Assembly (NCBI GenBank): GCA_002320605.1
Contig: DCKG01000034.1
Coordinates: 79,536 to 143,535, forward strand
Reading direction: 5' to 3'
DNA from: Bacteroidales bacterium UBA1680
GTDB taxonomy: Bacteria > Bacteroidota > Bacteroidia > Bacteroidales > UBA932
Length of the DNA: 64,000 bases
In this document: positions 1 through 8,580 of the stretch, one piece after another
Layout of the letters: each line of letters starts with the position of its first letter
Numbering within the stretch: position 1 is the stretch's first letter
Position numbers and translations under genes: made by a program
The notes under the pieces: model-generated
What the model saw: the letters and a program-made list of their open reading frames with translations, nothing else
Told to the model about the DNA's origin: nothing
The model's database searches: none

Positions 1-363
1 GATGGCATCGCTAGGGAATCTGTGGGCATTTCGCAGGATGGCTCCACCGTGTATTGCAAATCTATGTGGCACTCTCTTACTTCCATTGATGCTAAGTCTT
101 TGAATATTAAATGGCAGGCCGAAACGGGGACCGGGTATGATATATCTCCGACTTCTATAGCGCAATGGGGTGGAATAGGGGTAGTCATGCCTACTGACAA
201 GGGCAACATAGTCTGCTTCGACTCCCAGACAGGCCGCAGGAAATGGGCTCACAAAATATCTATCGCTCTCGTTAACCCTATGACCACGACTCGTGAAGGC
301 CATTTACTGGCATCGACGATGGACGGAACTGTTATGCTAATGAAAATCAACCAATTATATTAA
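1..363 (+). CDS. PQQ-like beta-propeller protein, C-terminal part (cut by window edge)
   Basis: The frame is open from base 1 to the TAA at 361-363, so the gene starts outside the window and only about 120 C-terminal residues are seen. They show propeller-blade repeats of the PQQ/quinoprotein-like type: a segment SIDAKSLNIKWQ and, about 40 residues later, CFDSQTGRRKWAHK follow the pattern of a hydrophobic strand, a DxxTG turn and a Trp that closes the blade. Such domains in Bacteroidetes are often secreted or fused to metallophosphoesterases, but the N-terminal part that would show this is missing. The GH2 gene begins 2 bases after the stop, so the two are very likely cotranscribed and this protein may belong to the same glycan-use locus. 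Its exact function is unknown. Confidence 0.75.
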   Translation, partial: DGIARESVGISQDGSTVYCKSMWHSLTSIDAKSLNIKWQAETGTGYDISPTSIAQWGGIGVVMPTDKGNIVCFDSQTGRRKWAHKISIALVNPMTTTREGHLLASTMDGTVMLMKINQLY

Positions 364-365
364 TC

Positions 366-3300
366 ATGAAGAAAATAGCTATCATATCATTCGCGCTTAT
401 GGCAGCCATGCAGCTGTCTGCGAAAAACTCTGAGACGATGGAGCCGTGGCAGGATCCTAACGTGTTCGAAGAGAATAGGATGCCTATGTCGGCCACTTTC
501 ACGACCGACCAGCAGCAGACCCTGTCTCTGAACGGGGTTTGGAAATTCAAATGGTACGATTCCGTTGGGCAACAGGCCAAGGGATTCGAGGCCGTGAACT
601 ACAACGATTCCAATTGGGATTATATGCCAGTGCCAGGCCTTTGGGAACTGAATGGCTACGGGGATCCGGTTTATCTGAACGTAGGCTATGCCTGGAGAGG
701 GAATTTCGAGAATAACCCTCCTTACGTTCCTACTGAGCACAATCATGTGGGACAATACCGTCGAACCTTTACTGTCGATAAGGCTTGGATAGGCAAGCAG
801 ATTTGTCTGTACATCGGCTCAGCTACTTCCAACGTTCGCGTGTGGGTGAATGGAAAGATGGTGGGATATTCGCAGGACAGCAAACTGGAGGCTAGGTTCG
901 ACATAACCAAATATGTTAAGGTGGGGGAAAACTTGATCGCCCTTGAAATATTCCGTTGGTGCGATGGGACATACCTCGAGGATCAGGACTTCAACCGATT
1001 CGCCGGCATCTCCAGAGACGTTTACGTCTACACTCGCGAAAAGGACCGCCTGGAGGATGTGAACATCGCCGCAGACATGAATGGGAAATATTCAGTGAAG
1101 GTTAAGACTGTCGGCCGAATAAGCCGCGTGAGGGTTAGCATTATTGACAAAGACGGCCACGAGGTCGTTTCAGGTGAGACGGTTCCTTCGAAGAATGCAG
1201 CTGAGATTGCCGGGAGCGTATCTTCTCCGGAGCTCTGGAGCGCCGAGACTCCTAACCTCTACACCCTGAAGGTCGAGGGTCTTTCGAAGGCCGGATTCGC
1301 CGAGAGCACATCGCTGAAATTCGGTTTCAGAACCGTCGAGATTAAGAATGCCCAGCTGCTGGTTAATGGCAAACCGATCCTGCTGAAAGGAGCGAATCGC
1401 CACGAGATGAACCCTTATAAAGGCTACATCGTGTCCAAAGAAGACATGATCAACGACATCCGCATAATGAAGAGCCTGAACATCAATGCAGTGCGCACCT
1501 GCCACTACCCTGATGAACCGCTATGGATAGCTCTTTGCGACGAATATGGAATATACCTGGTGGACGAGGGGAACATTGAATCTCACGGAATGGGCTATGG
1601 GAACAAGACTCTTGCGAAGAGGGAGGACTACAAGGCCGCTCATCTCTCTCGTGATAAGAGGATGGTACTCAGGGACATTAATCATCCTTCCGTGATAATC
1701 TGGAGCCTTGGAAACGAGGCTGGCGACGGTCCTAACTTCACAGCCTGCTACCAGTGGATCAAAGGACATGACAGCACCAGGCCAGTGCAGTACGAGAGAG
1801 CGCAAGGTGGGGACAACTCAGACATACAGTGCCCTATGTACGCTTCCCCGGACTGGTGCGAGAAATATGCGACATCCAATCCTACGAAACCTCTCATTCA
1901 ATGCGAATATGCCCATGCCATGGGTAATTCCATGGGTAATTTCAAAGAATATTGGGACCTCGTCAGGAAATATCCTGCATACCAAGGCGGATTCATCTGG
2001 GATTTCGTAGATCAGGCACTCTGGTGGCCGGTAAGTGAAGAAGGCACTGACCACGTCTTCCGCTTCGGAGGCGATTGGAACGAATATGACCCTTCGGACG
2101 GATCGTTCGACTGCAACGGAGTGATTGCGGCGGACAGGAGCCTACATCCTCATGCCTACGAGGTTCGCTACCAGTATAGGAATATATTGACTTCATACGC
2201 AGAAAACGGAAACATAAAGGTTTATAATGAGAACTTCTTCAAGGATCTCAGCCAATATTATATCTCTTGGATTCTCGAAGAAGACGGCATCGCTGTTGCA
2301 AATGGCACTGTTCAGAACATTAACGCAGGGCCTCAGCAGACAGTAACCATTAATCTTGGGCTGCCAAAGATAAATACTGAAAAAGATCTGTATCTCACGG
2401 TTCGCTACATTCTGAAGGCTCAGGATGGGCTGCAGAATGCCGGCGACGAGGTTGCCTACGACCAGATGGCACTCAACGAAGACACGAGATGCAGATATAT
2501 TCCTACATCAGACCCGCAGATCAGCAAAGAAGTGGAATACGCATCATCTGAAGCCGGTCCGCAGGTGTTCTCAGGCATGTTCGCATATCCTGGCTGCGAG
2601 GTCGCCAGAGCCGCCAAGTGGGAAGCTGAGTTCAGCAAGGACAACGGTGCTCTTGTCAGCTACAAGATAAACGGCAGGCAGATGCTTCAGGAGCCTCTCA
2701 TGCCTCAGTTCGGCAGGGCCGTCAACGAGAACGACATGGGAGCAAGGCTGAACGAGAGATACAAAGCGTGGCTTTACCCTGAATTCAAGGTGAAGAATTT
2801 CACCGTGAAGAAAGTCGAGGCGGGATATTCTGTGGTTACTGAGTATGAGCCTATCGCTGATGGCGCTGCTGCAGTCACCGTGGCATATTCAATCCTTCCG
2901 GATGGCAGTATTTCCGGCACCGAGTCAATGAAGGATGCCGGCAATCTTTCAAAGGCGCCTGACCTCTTCCGTTTCGGAATGCAGTTCACGATGCCTGGGA
3001 AATATTCTGTGGTAGATTTCTATGGGAAAGGTCCTTGGGAGAATTACTGCGACAGGAATTCAGCTGCATTGGTAGGTCGCTACGTTCAAAACGTCAACGA
3101 CCAGTATCATTACGGTTACGTCCGCGCCCAGGAATCTGGTACCCATACTGAACTTCGTTATTTGAGGGTTCTCGATGGCAACGGCACAGGACTGGAAATC
3201 TCCGCCAACACCAAGTTCTCTGGTTCGGTCCTTCCGTTCTCAATGAAAGAAATTGACTGCACCCTGAATGGCACACCGCAGAGGGCTAATAAGACTAACG

Positions 3301-3509
3301 GCCAGAACGGTGCTGCCTTGCACTCCCTTAGTTTGAAGAAACTCTCTCATGAGAACGACAGGATGAATGGCAAGACCTGCGTGAATTTCGAACTCATGCA
3401 GATGGGCGTGGGCGGAATCAACTCCTGGGGCACCCTACCTCTTGAGCCTTACAGGATTCACGCCGCCGAACGCGAGTTCCACTTCGTCATAAGGCCAGTG
3501 GATAATTAG
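366..3509 (+). CDS. GH2 family beta-galactosidase (LacZ-like), secreted
   Basis: A 1047-residue glycoside hydrolase of family 2 that should release terminal beta-galactose from glycans, probably in the periplasm. Residues 1-19 look like a Sec signal peptide ending MQLSA. The order is the usual one: N-terminal jelly roll (about 50-220), Ig-like domain (to about 330), TIM barrel (about 330-630), a further beta domain, and the C-terminal beta-galactosidase small-chain domain (about 765-1040). The acid/base Glu is E451 in SLGNEAGDG and the nucleophile E514 in QCEYAHAMGNS, both intact. Length matches E. coli LacZ plus a signal peptide. The gene follows the propeller gene by 2 bases. GH2 also includes beta-glucuronidases and mannosidases, but the CEYAHAMGNS motif and the small-chain domain favour beta-galactosidase. 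Confidence 0.93.
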   Translation: MKKIAIISFALMAAMQLSAKNSETMEPWQDPNVFEENRMPMSATFTTDQQQTLSLNGVWKFKWYDSVGQQAKGFEAVNYNDSNWDYMPVPGLWELNGYGDPVYLNVGYAWRGNFENNPPYVPTEHNHVGQYRRTFTVDKAWIGKQICLYIGSATSNVRVWVNGKMVGYSQDSKLEARFDITKYVKVGENLIALEIFRWCDGTYLEDQDFNRFAGISRDVYVYTREKDRLEDVNIAADMNGKYSVKVKTVGRISRVRVSIIDKDGHEVVSGETVPSKNAAEIAGSVSSPELWSAETPNLYTLKVEGLSKAGFAESTSLKFGFRTVEIKNAQLLVNGKPILLKGANRHEMNPYKGYIVSKEDMINDIRIMKSLNINAVRTCHYPDEPLWIALCDEYGIYLVDEGNIESHGMGYGNKTLAKREDYKAAHLSRDKRMVLRDINHPSVIIWSLGNEAGDGPNFTACYQWIKGHDSTRPVQYERAQGGDNSDIQCPMYASPDWCEKYATSNPTKPLIQCEYAHAMGNSMGNFKEYWDLVRKYPAYQGGFIWDFVDQALWWPVSEEGTDHVFRFGGDWNEYDPSDGSFDCNGVIAADRSLHPHAYEVRYQYRNILTSYAENGNIKVYNENFFKDLSQYYISWILEEDGIAVANGTVQNINAGPQQTVTINLGLPKINTEKDLYLTVRYILKAQDGLQNAGDEVAYDQMALNEDTRCRYIPTSDPQISKEVEYASSEAGPQVFSGMFAYPGCEVARAAKWEAEFSKDNGALVSYKINGRQMLQEPLMPQFGRAVNENDMGARLNERYKAWLYPEFKVKNFTVKKVEAGYSVVTEYEPIADGAAAVTVAYSILPDGSISGTESMKDAGNLSKAPDLFRFGMQFTMPGKYSVVDFYGKGPWENYCDRNSAALVGRYVQNVNDQYHYGYVRAQESGTHTELRYLRVLDGNGTGLEISANTKFSGSVLPFSMKEIDCTLNGTPQRANKTNGQNGAALHSLSLKKLSHENDRMNGKTCVNFELMQMGVGGINSWGTLPLEPYRIHAAEREFHFVIRPVDN

Positions 3510-3591
3510 GATCAGCGCAAAGAACGGCATACTGGATGCCCCCGGCATCAGGAACGACCCTTAAACTTTCACGGCATACTGAACAACCTCT

Positions 3592-3619
3592 CCCGTCATA
3601 CTGAACTTGATTCAGGAAC
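3592..3619. repeat. REP-like palindromic repeat, copy 1
   Basis: A 28-base segment whose core is the hairpin CTGAA-CTTGA-TTCAG. It matches the reverse complement of 22792-22819 at 26 of 28 positions. Two partial echoes, ACGGCATACTGGA (3524-3536) and ACGGCATACTGAAC (3571-3584), lie just upstream. It occupies a spacer after the GH2 gene, as REP-like elements usually do. Confidence 0.6.
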
Positions 3620-3638
3620 TAGGCTTTCGATAATGTAG

Positions 3639-3683
3639 GAGGATGACCAATGCCTTAGGACATAGAGGTCATCCTCTTTCTTT
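3639..3683 (+). terminator. Intrinsic terminator-like hairpin downstream of the GH2 gene
   Basis: GAGGATGACC (3639-3648) pairs perfectly with GGTCATCCTC (3667-3676) across an 18-base loop and is followed by TTTCTTTT. It lies 130 bp after the GH2 stop codon on the same strand and is the best candidate for the end of that transcript. Confidence 0.65.
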
Positions 3684-3712
3684 TGCATCTAGCGAATAGA
3701 TCAACATGGTGA

Positions 3713-3847
3713 GCAAGAGGCCTCCGTAAGCATCTGATTATCAATAGGAACGAAACGAGCAATGCTCACCCATATCAAAATCAGGCAGGGTGAGCATTGA
3801 CGTGAACGAATATACTGATTATCAAGCAAATGGAAAGTGCCTCTTGC
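3713..3847. repeat. MITE-like 135-bp imperfect palindrome (foldback element)
   Basis: Three symmetric pairs share one centre near 3780. The outer pair is GCAAGAGGC (3713-3721) with GCCTCTTGC (3839-3847). The middle pair is two CTGATTATCAA copies (3734-3744 and 3815-3825), which pair through TGATTATCA except at the central base. The inner pair is AATGCTCACCC (3761-3771) with GGGTGAGCATT (3788-3798). No open frame, promoter or clear target-site duplication is visible. It could be a miniature inverted-repeat element or a structured RNA. Together with 3592-3619 and the terminator it accounts for most of the 460-bp spacer at 3510-3969; in the rest I see nothing. Confidence 0.55.
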
Positions 3848-3969
3848 CTACCCTACCTGTCAGATAAAAAGAAGCTGGAATGTAGCAGAGCGCCGTGGAA
3901 TGACGTTTTCGTGGATTTCTGCCGAGGGAGATGCCAAGAAGGTTACTGATGCAAACATGCAATACATAG

Positions 3970-5850
3970 TCAAGCCGACTTCAATTTCTCCAAAACAGGG
4001 ACTTTGATGCCAGAAACAGCGCTTTGCCTCACATCGTTCAGCTGTTCGAAAACAACAATCTGATTGTCTCCTTTCCTTAGGAAACACCCCGGCAAGTATA
4101 GCGTCTGCTGAGGGCCAACCTTCCAATATCGTCCGAGGTTAATGCCATTCACGAAGACAATGCCCTTGCCCCAATCTTCCATATTCAGAAAAGTATCACC
4201 AACGGTATCCAGCTTGAAAGAGCCTCCGTAGAGCACTGCCCTTCCATCTACATAGCCTTCCGGCAGACTGCCCATGTCTGGCATTTCTGCCATCGGTAGA
4301 TTATGCATTTTCCACCCTCCAGAGACTTCTTTTCCAGCTATTGAGATCGGTTCAATGATGCCTTTCTCATTTTTAGTAATTCTGGCACCATAATTAATAT
4401 GACCGAAATTCTCAACAAGTATGTCCAGCACGCCGCCAGATGGAATGTCTATCATCAGGCTATCCTTGCCCGTCAGGCGATTGAGGGAACCTACCTTGCG
4501 ACCATTCACATAAACCACTCCGAAGTCTGCTACGCCAGGAACCTCCATCAGTCCTTTCACAGCCTCGCCAAAAGACCTTCTGTAAAGCACATATCCAGAG
4601 CCCTGATTAAGTTCTGCGAATGTAAGCAGAGAGTCGCTTTCAATGAACTTGCAATCATCGATGAGCGAGAATATATCGACAGTTTTACTTAGTTCAATAT
4701 TCTTAATCTCTATCACTGGAATTGAATCAGGCACTTGAGGCACCTCATAATCAACGCTGCGCTTTAGGATATCTCTCACAGCGAAATATTTCGGTGTGGG
4801 CCAGCCAGCCTCACTGATAGGGGCATCATAATCGTAACTCGTCAAATCAGGCTGGATATCCTTAGAATTACCATAGTTGGCTCCAGACCAGAAGCCAAAA
4901 TTAGTGCCTCCGTGAACCATGTAGAAATTGAAGCTGACTCCCCCGTCAATATATTTTTTAGTCTGGCTCGCAACCTCTTCCGCAGTGACTTTGTTGAATG
5001 GCTCGTTCCAATGATCCAGCCATCCAGGATAGAATTCAGCCACCATGTAAGGGCCCTGCCCACCGTGGTATTTGTTCACCGTATCTTTCAACCTCTCGAC
5101 ATTGCTCTCGCCGTTGGCGGTTGGAAATGCCCCTTCGACGTGACCGCCCTCGAAAAGCCAGCTACCATCGGAAGTGAACAGGTTGACGTCAGCGCCAGCA
5201 TCCAGTAGCTGCTGCTTAATGGCCGCACTGTACTTATGATGAGTTTCTATAGGAATATCCTTACGCTGCGCGACGTATGAGCCGAATTCATTCTCGACCT
5301 GAATCATTATGATTGGGCCGCCATGGGTTACTTGCAAATCACGGATTTGATTCATCAGCTGATTTATGTACACGTTGCAAGAGTCAAGGAATGGCTTATT
5401 ATCTGTCCTTAGCACGAGTTCCTCATTCTTTTGAAGCCACCATGGGTAACCACCGAAATCCCACTCTGCGCAGCAGTAAGGGCCGGGCCGCAATATGACG
5501 TGCATGCCCTCTTCCTGGCAGATTCTTATGAATTTGCGGATGTTGTGGTTCCCTGTTTCCCAGTCCCACTTCCCAGGAGCTGTCTCATGATAATTCCAGA
5601 AAACGTAAGTGGCAATCGCATTCAGTCCCATGGACTTAGCCATCTGAATCCGATGTCTCCAATATGGTTCTGGAATTCTGGCAAAATGCATCTCGCCAGA
5701 ATAAATATGAATTGTGTCGCCATCGTAGACGAAACTACCGTTCTCAATCGAGAAGGTGTGCTTTTGTGATGACTTGACCGAGCATGACGTGATAGAGAGC
5801 AGCATAGCTCCGCACACCAAAGACAAAAGGAAAATCCGCAAGTGGTTCAT
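3970..5850 (-). CDS. GH35 beta-galactosidase lipoprotein
   Basis: A 626-residue family 35 glycoside hydrolase that cleaves terminal beta-linked galactose. I start it at 5850 because the protein then opens with a clean lipoprotein signal, MNHLRIFLLSLVCGAM followed by LLSITSC with the lipid-modified Cys at residue 23. The longer frame begins at a GTG inside a terminator hairpin. The TIM barrel spans about 40-350. The acid/base is E188 in QVENEFGSY and the nucleophile E272 in MVAEFYPGW, both present. C-terminal beta-sandwich domains follow, including NGINLGRYWKVGPQQT, typical of the family. It is on the glyA strand but an intrinsic terminator lies between them, so its expression may depend on read-through or an unseen promoter. 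Family confidence is high; the natural substrate is unknown. Confidence 0.92.
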   Translation of the reverse strand: MNHLRIFLLSLVCGAMLLSITSCSVKSSQKHTFSIENGSFVYDGDTIHIYSGEMHFARIPEPYWRHRIQMAKSMGLNAIATYVFWNYHETAPGKWDWETGNHNIRKFIRICQEEGMHVILRPGPYCCAEWDFGGYPWWLQKNEELVLRTDNKPFLDSCNVYINQLMNQIRDLQVTHGGPIIMIQVENEFGSYVAQRKDIPIETHHKYSAAIKQQLLDAGADVNLFTSDGSWLFEGGHVEGAFPTANGESNVERLKDTVNKYHGGQGPYMVAEFYPGWLDHWNEPFNKVTAEEVASQTKKYIDGGVSFNFYMVHGGTNFGFWSGANYGNSKDIQPDLTSYDYDAPISEAGWPTPKYFAVRDILKRSVDYEVPQVPDSIPVIEIKNIELSKTVDIFSLIDDCKFIESDSLLTFAELNQGSGYVLYRRSFGEAVKGLMEVPGVADFGVVYVNGRKVGSLNRLTGKDSLMIDIPSGGVLDILVENFGHINYGARITKNEKGIIEPISIAGKEVSGGWKMHNLPMAEMPDMGSLPEGYVDGRAVLYGGSFKLDTVGDTFLNMEDWGKGIVFVNGINLGRYWKVGPQQTLYLPGCFLRKGDNQIVVFEQLNDVRQSAVSGIKVPVLEKLKSA

Positions 5851-5856
5851 AATACT

Positions 5857-5887
5857 AAAAAAGGGCAGGGCGAATTCCACCCTGTCC
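5857..5887 (-). terminator. Intrinsic terminator between glyA and the GH35 gene
   Basis: Bases 5863-5870 pair with 5880-5887 (8 bp with one G-U) over a 9-base loop. On the minus strand the stem is followed by six T (5857-5862). It ends glyA transcription yet sits only about 7 bases before the GH35 start codon, so it could also act as a leader attenuator for that gene. Confidence 0.75.
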
Positions 5888-5914
5888 CAAATATCGTAAA
5901 AAATATCTTAATTT

Positions 5915-7243
5915 CTAATATTTATTAAGAGGTCGTCCGTTGGTCATGTTGTGAACCCTCTGTGTGACAGTCTCAAGCACTTTATTGTACTCCTCAGCAC
6001 CTTCGGTAGTCTCATTGTTCACAAGGGCAGCATGGTTGGAAACGGCAGTCAGCACTGTGTCGATCAGGTCTACGATCACTTTCATGTCTTTCTCTACGAA
6101 GCCTCGGGACGTGACGGCTGGCGTTCCTATCCTGAGCCCGGAAGTCTTGAAAGGTGAACGAGTGTCGAAAGGTACCATATTCTTATTTACTGTGATGGCA
6201 GCCTTCTCCAACTCTTTCTCAGCCATTCTTCCGGTCACTTCTGGGAACTTAGTCCTGAGATCTATCAAGATTAGATGGTTATCGGTGCCATCGGAAACTA
6301 TCTTATAGCCCCTAGCCATGAATTCGGCAGCTAGCACCTTGGCATTCGCCACGACCTGTTTCTGGTACTCGACGAACTCCGGTTGCGCAGCCTCGTAGAA
6401 AGCCACCGCCTTAGCGGCAATCACGTGCTCCAGAGGGCCGCCTTGGACTCCTGGGAACACGCTGGAATTAATGATGGCGCTCATCTTCTTCACCTCTCCC
6501 TTCGGAGTCTTCAGGCCCCATGGATTATCGAAATCCTTGCCCATCAATATAATGCCTCCGCGAGGACCGCGAAGAGTCTTGTGCGTGGTCGAAGTAACTA
6601 TGTGAGCGTATTTTACAGGGTTCTTCAGGAGCCCGGCCGCGATGAGTCCTGCCGTGTGAGCCATGTCAATCAACAGAATGGCGCCTACCTCATCGGCAAT
6701 TTTCCTCATCCTTTCATAATCCCACTCCCTTGAATATGCAGAAGCACCACCGATAATGAGCTTTGGCTTGCATTCAAGGGCAATCTGTTCCATCTTATCG
6801 TAGTCTATCATGCCAGTCTTCTCATCAAGGCCGTAAGACACGGCATGGTAAAGGATTCCGGAAGCGTTCACCGGCGAGCCATGAGTGAGGTGGCCTCCCT
6901 GAGAAAGGTCGAGTCCCATGAAAGTGTCACCTGGTTTCATCACAGCCATTTCGACTGCCAGATTAGCCTGAGCGCCAGAATGAGGCTGTACGTTGGCATA
7001 TTCTGCGTCGTAAAGCTTGCAGAGGCGGTCGATGGCCAGCTGTTCGATCTTATCAATCACCTGGCAGCCGCCATAGTACCTTTTGCCTGGATAGCCTTCT
7101 GCATATTTATTAGTGCAGATAGAGCCCATGGCCTCTAGAACATAATCACTTACATAATTTTCGGAGGCAATCAGCTCAAGTCCTGAAGACTGCCTGTCCC
7201 TCTCACTGCGAATCAGATCGAAGATCTGTACATCCTGTTTCAT
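5915..7243 (-). CDS. glyA: Serine hydroxymethyltransferase
   Basis: The PLP enzyme that converts serine and tetrahydrofolate to glycine and methylene-tetrahydrofolate in the cytoplasm. The start at 7243 gives MKQDVQIFDLIRSERDRQ and a 442-residue protein; the frame extends 17 codons further up, but that part overlaps the predicted promoter box at 7272-7279 and has no family resemblance. Family landmarks are LELIASENYVS near the N-terminus, KYAEGYPGKRYYGG, the active-site lysine K222 in TSTTHKTLRGPRGG, and FPGVQGGPLEH. The gene is divergent from the SpoU methyltransferase gene, with only 87 bp between the two starts, and is followed by an intrinsic terminator. Confidence 0.97.
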   Translation of the reverse strand: MKQDVQIFDLIRSERDRQSSGLELIASENYVSDYVLEAMGSICTNKYAEGYPGKRYYGGCQVIDKIEQLAIDRLCKLYDAEYANVQPHSGAQANLAVEMAVMKPGDTFMGLDLSQGGHLTHGSPVNASGILYHAVSYGLDEKTGMIDYDKMEQIALECKPKLIIGGASAYSREWDYERMRKIADEVGAILLIDMAHTAGLIAAGLLKNPVKYAHIVTSTTHKTLRGPRGGIILMGKDFDNPWGLKTPKGEVKKMSAIINSSVFPGVQGGPLEHVIAAKAVAFYEAAQPEFVEYQKQVVANAKVLAAEFMARGYKIVSDGTDNHLILIDLRTKFPEVTGRMAEKELEKAAITVNKNMVPFDTRSPFKTSGLRIGTPAVTSRGFVEKDMKVIVDLIDTVLTAVSNHAALVNNETTEGAEEYNKVLETVTQRVHNMTNGRPLNKY

Positions 7244-7271
7244 TATCAAATTTATGGTTTTAGTCGTATTA

Positions 7272-7279
7272 CAAATATA
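7272..7279 (-). promoter_or_regulatory. Bacteroidetes -7 box for glyA
   Basis: On the minus strand this reads TATATTTG, an exact match to the TAnnTTTG -7 element. It would start transcription about 20 bases before the glyA ATG. I see no TTTG at the -33 position. Confidence 0.5.
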
Positions 7280-7300
7280 GAGCATAAAAACCATTTTCGC

Positions 7301-7308
7301 TATATTTG
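7301..7308 (+). promoter_or_regulatory. Bacteroidetes -7 box for the SpoU methyltransferase gene
   Basis: TATATTTG on the plus strand matches TAnnTTTG and lies 22 bases before the GTG start at 7331. It forms a divergent pair with the same word at 7272-7279 on the other strand. There is no clear -33 element. Confidence 0.5.
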
Positions 7309-7330
7309 TTAATAGAAAAAATGAGAAGTC

Positions 7331-7873
7331 GTGAAAGATAGAAAACTACTGAATATAGAATTGAGCCGGATAGAGCCTTCTGAATATTCAAAACTCCCCG
7401 ACTCAGGCATCATCGTAACGCTAGACAATATCCGCAGCGCTCATAATATCGGCTCGGTATTCCGTACCTGCGATGCATTCAAGGTAGACAAGATCTATCT
7501 ATGCGGAATATGCCAGACTCCCCCGTCTGCCGAAATGCACAAATCAGCGCTTGGAGCGGAAGACAGCGTGCCGTGGGAATATTCCGACAGCACGTTGGAC
7601 ACAGTCGCCGAACTTCACAGACAAGGCTATACAGTGATCAGCATCGAACAGACCATTAACTCGATGCCACTTAACGAGTTCGTCCCGAATTTCAAGGATG
7701 GCAACAAATACGTCCTCATCTTCGGCAACGAGGTAGAGGGCGTGTCCCAGGATGTTGTAGATGCCTCTGACCTCACTCTCGAAATCCCCCAGTTCGGCGC
7801 CAAACATTCCCTCAACATCTCCGTCGCAGCTGGAGTAATCCTCTGGCACTTCACGCTAAACAGAATAAGCTAA
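7331..7873 (+). CDS. SpoU/TrmH-family RNA 2'-O-methyltransferase
   Basis: A 180-residue SPOUT methyltransferase that should transfer a methyl group from S-adenosylmethionine to a ribose 2'-OH in tRNA or rRNA. The three SpoU motifs are in order: N33-F50 (NIRSAHNIGSVFRTCDAF), LIFGNEVEGVS around residues 128-140, and IPQFGAKHSLNISVAAG around 151-168, which form the knotted cofactor site. The protein is only the catalytic domain, without an N-terminal substrate-binding extension, so the exact RNA target cannot be read from sequence. It starts at GTG; an in-frame TGA at 7322 rules out an earlier start. It is divergently transcribed from glyA with closely spaced promoters. Confidence 0.88.
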   Translation: MKDRKLLNIELSRIEPSEYSKLPDSGIIVTLDNIRSAHNIGSVFRTCDAFKVDKIYLCGICQTPPSAEMHKSALGAEDSVPWEYSDSTLDTVAELHRQGYTVISIEQTINSMPLNEFVPNFKDGNKYVLIFGNEVEGVSQDVVDASDLTLEIPQFGAKHSLNISVAAGVILWHFTLNRIS

Positions 7874-7902
7874 CATCAATATTAATTCTACGAAAAAAGA
7901 TT

Positions 7903-7933
7903 TAGGCTGAATCATAAAAATATGAGCAGCCTA
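7903..7933 (+). terminator. Hairpin after the SpoU gene (weak terminator candidate)
   Basis: TAGGCTG (7903-7909) pairs with CAGCCTA (7927-7933), with an inner TCAT/ATGA pairing around an A-rich loop. It lies 30 bp after the methyltransferase stop but has no T-run, so termination is only a possibility. The following AT-rich stretch (7976-8010) carries two copies of AAGGATATATATA and leads to the sigma factor gene. Confidence 0.35.
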
Positions 7934-8028
7934 GGCTCTTATAAATCGAGAAACAGATGTTATAAATACGCCTCAAAAGGATATATATATTAAAGGATAT
8001 ATATAATCCTTGCTTTTTATAATGAAAC

Positions 8029-8580
8029 ATGGTCGATGAAAAGCAGATAGTCAAATTGCTCAAGAAATCTGATTGGGAAGTACAGAACAAATGGTTCCGA
8101 GTACTTTTCGACATGTATTACCATGACCTGTTAAATTTCACTCTGCAATATGTAAAATCCAGAGACACCGCTGAAGAAATAGCGCATGATTCATTCGTAA
8201 AATTATGGCTCCATAAAGATAATCTTGACGAAAAAAGATCCGTAAAGGCATATTTATTTAAGATATCGAAAAATTCATTGATCAAGGAGATGAGGCGTCA
8301 GTTAAAAAATCCGCTAATGACTGAGTATTTTTCATTCATTGACACATTAAGTACTGAAGCCCGAATCACCTACGATTATGACACTTTCTTAAAGACAATA
8401 AAAGAGGCATCGGAGTATCTGACACCTCGTCAAAAGGAAATCTTCATATTGTGCAAAGAGAAAAACCTCTCAGCAAAAGAAATAGCCATCAAACTGTCCA
8501 TAAGTGAACAGGTCGTTCGAAACCAACTTTCCAAATCTTTAAGAATCATACGTGAACATCTATCAAACTGTATCAGATGA
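8029..8580 (+). CDS. ECF-type RNA polymerase sigma factor
   Basis: A 183-residue sigma-70 family protein with only regions 2 and 4. Region 2 covers about residues 20-90, with the core-binding stretch RDTAEEIAHDSFVKLWLHK typical of Bacteroidetes FecI-like factors. Region 4 is at about 125-180, with the helix-turn-helix LSAKEIAIKLSISEQVVRNQ. It overlaps the FecR gene by 4 bases (ATGA), which indicates translational coupling. In this family the sigma factor is released when a TonB-dependent transducer senses its glycan and signals through FecR, and then drives the adjoining susCD genes. Gene order here fits that model exactly. The glycan signal is unknown. Confidence 0.92.
   Translation: MVDEKQIVKLLKKSDWEVQNKWFRVLFDMYYHDLLNFTLQYVKSRDTAEEIAHDSFVKLWLHKDNLDEKRSVKAYLFKISKNSLIKEMRRQLKNPLMTEYFSFIDTLSTEARITYDYDTFLKTIKEASEYLTPRQKEIFILCKEKNLSAKEIAIKLSISEQVVRNQLSKSLRIIREHLSNCIR

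Noticed and set aside
5851..5880. GTG start adding ten residues to the GH35 enzyme
   Set aside because: It lies inside the terminator hairpin and would put a non-signal sequence before a clean lipoprotein signal.
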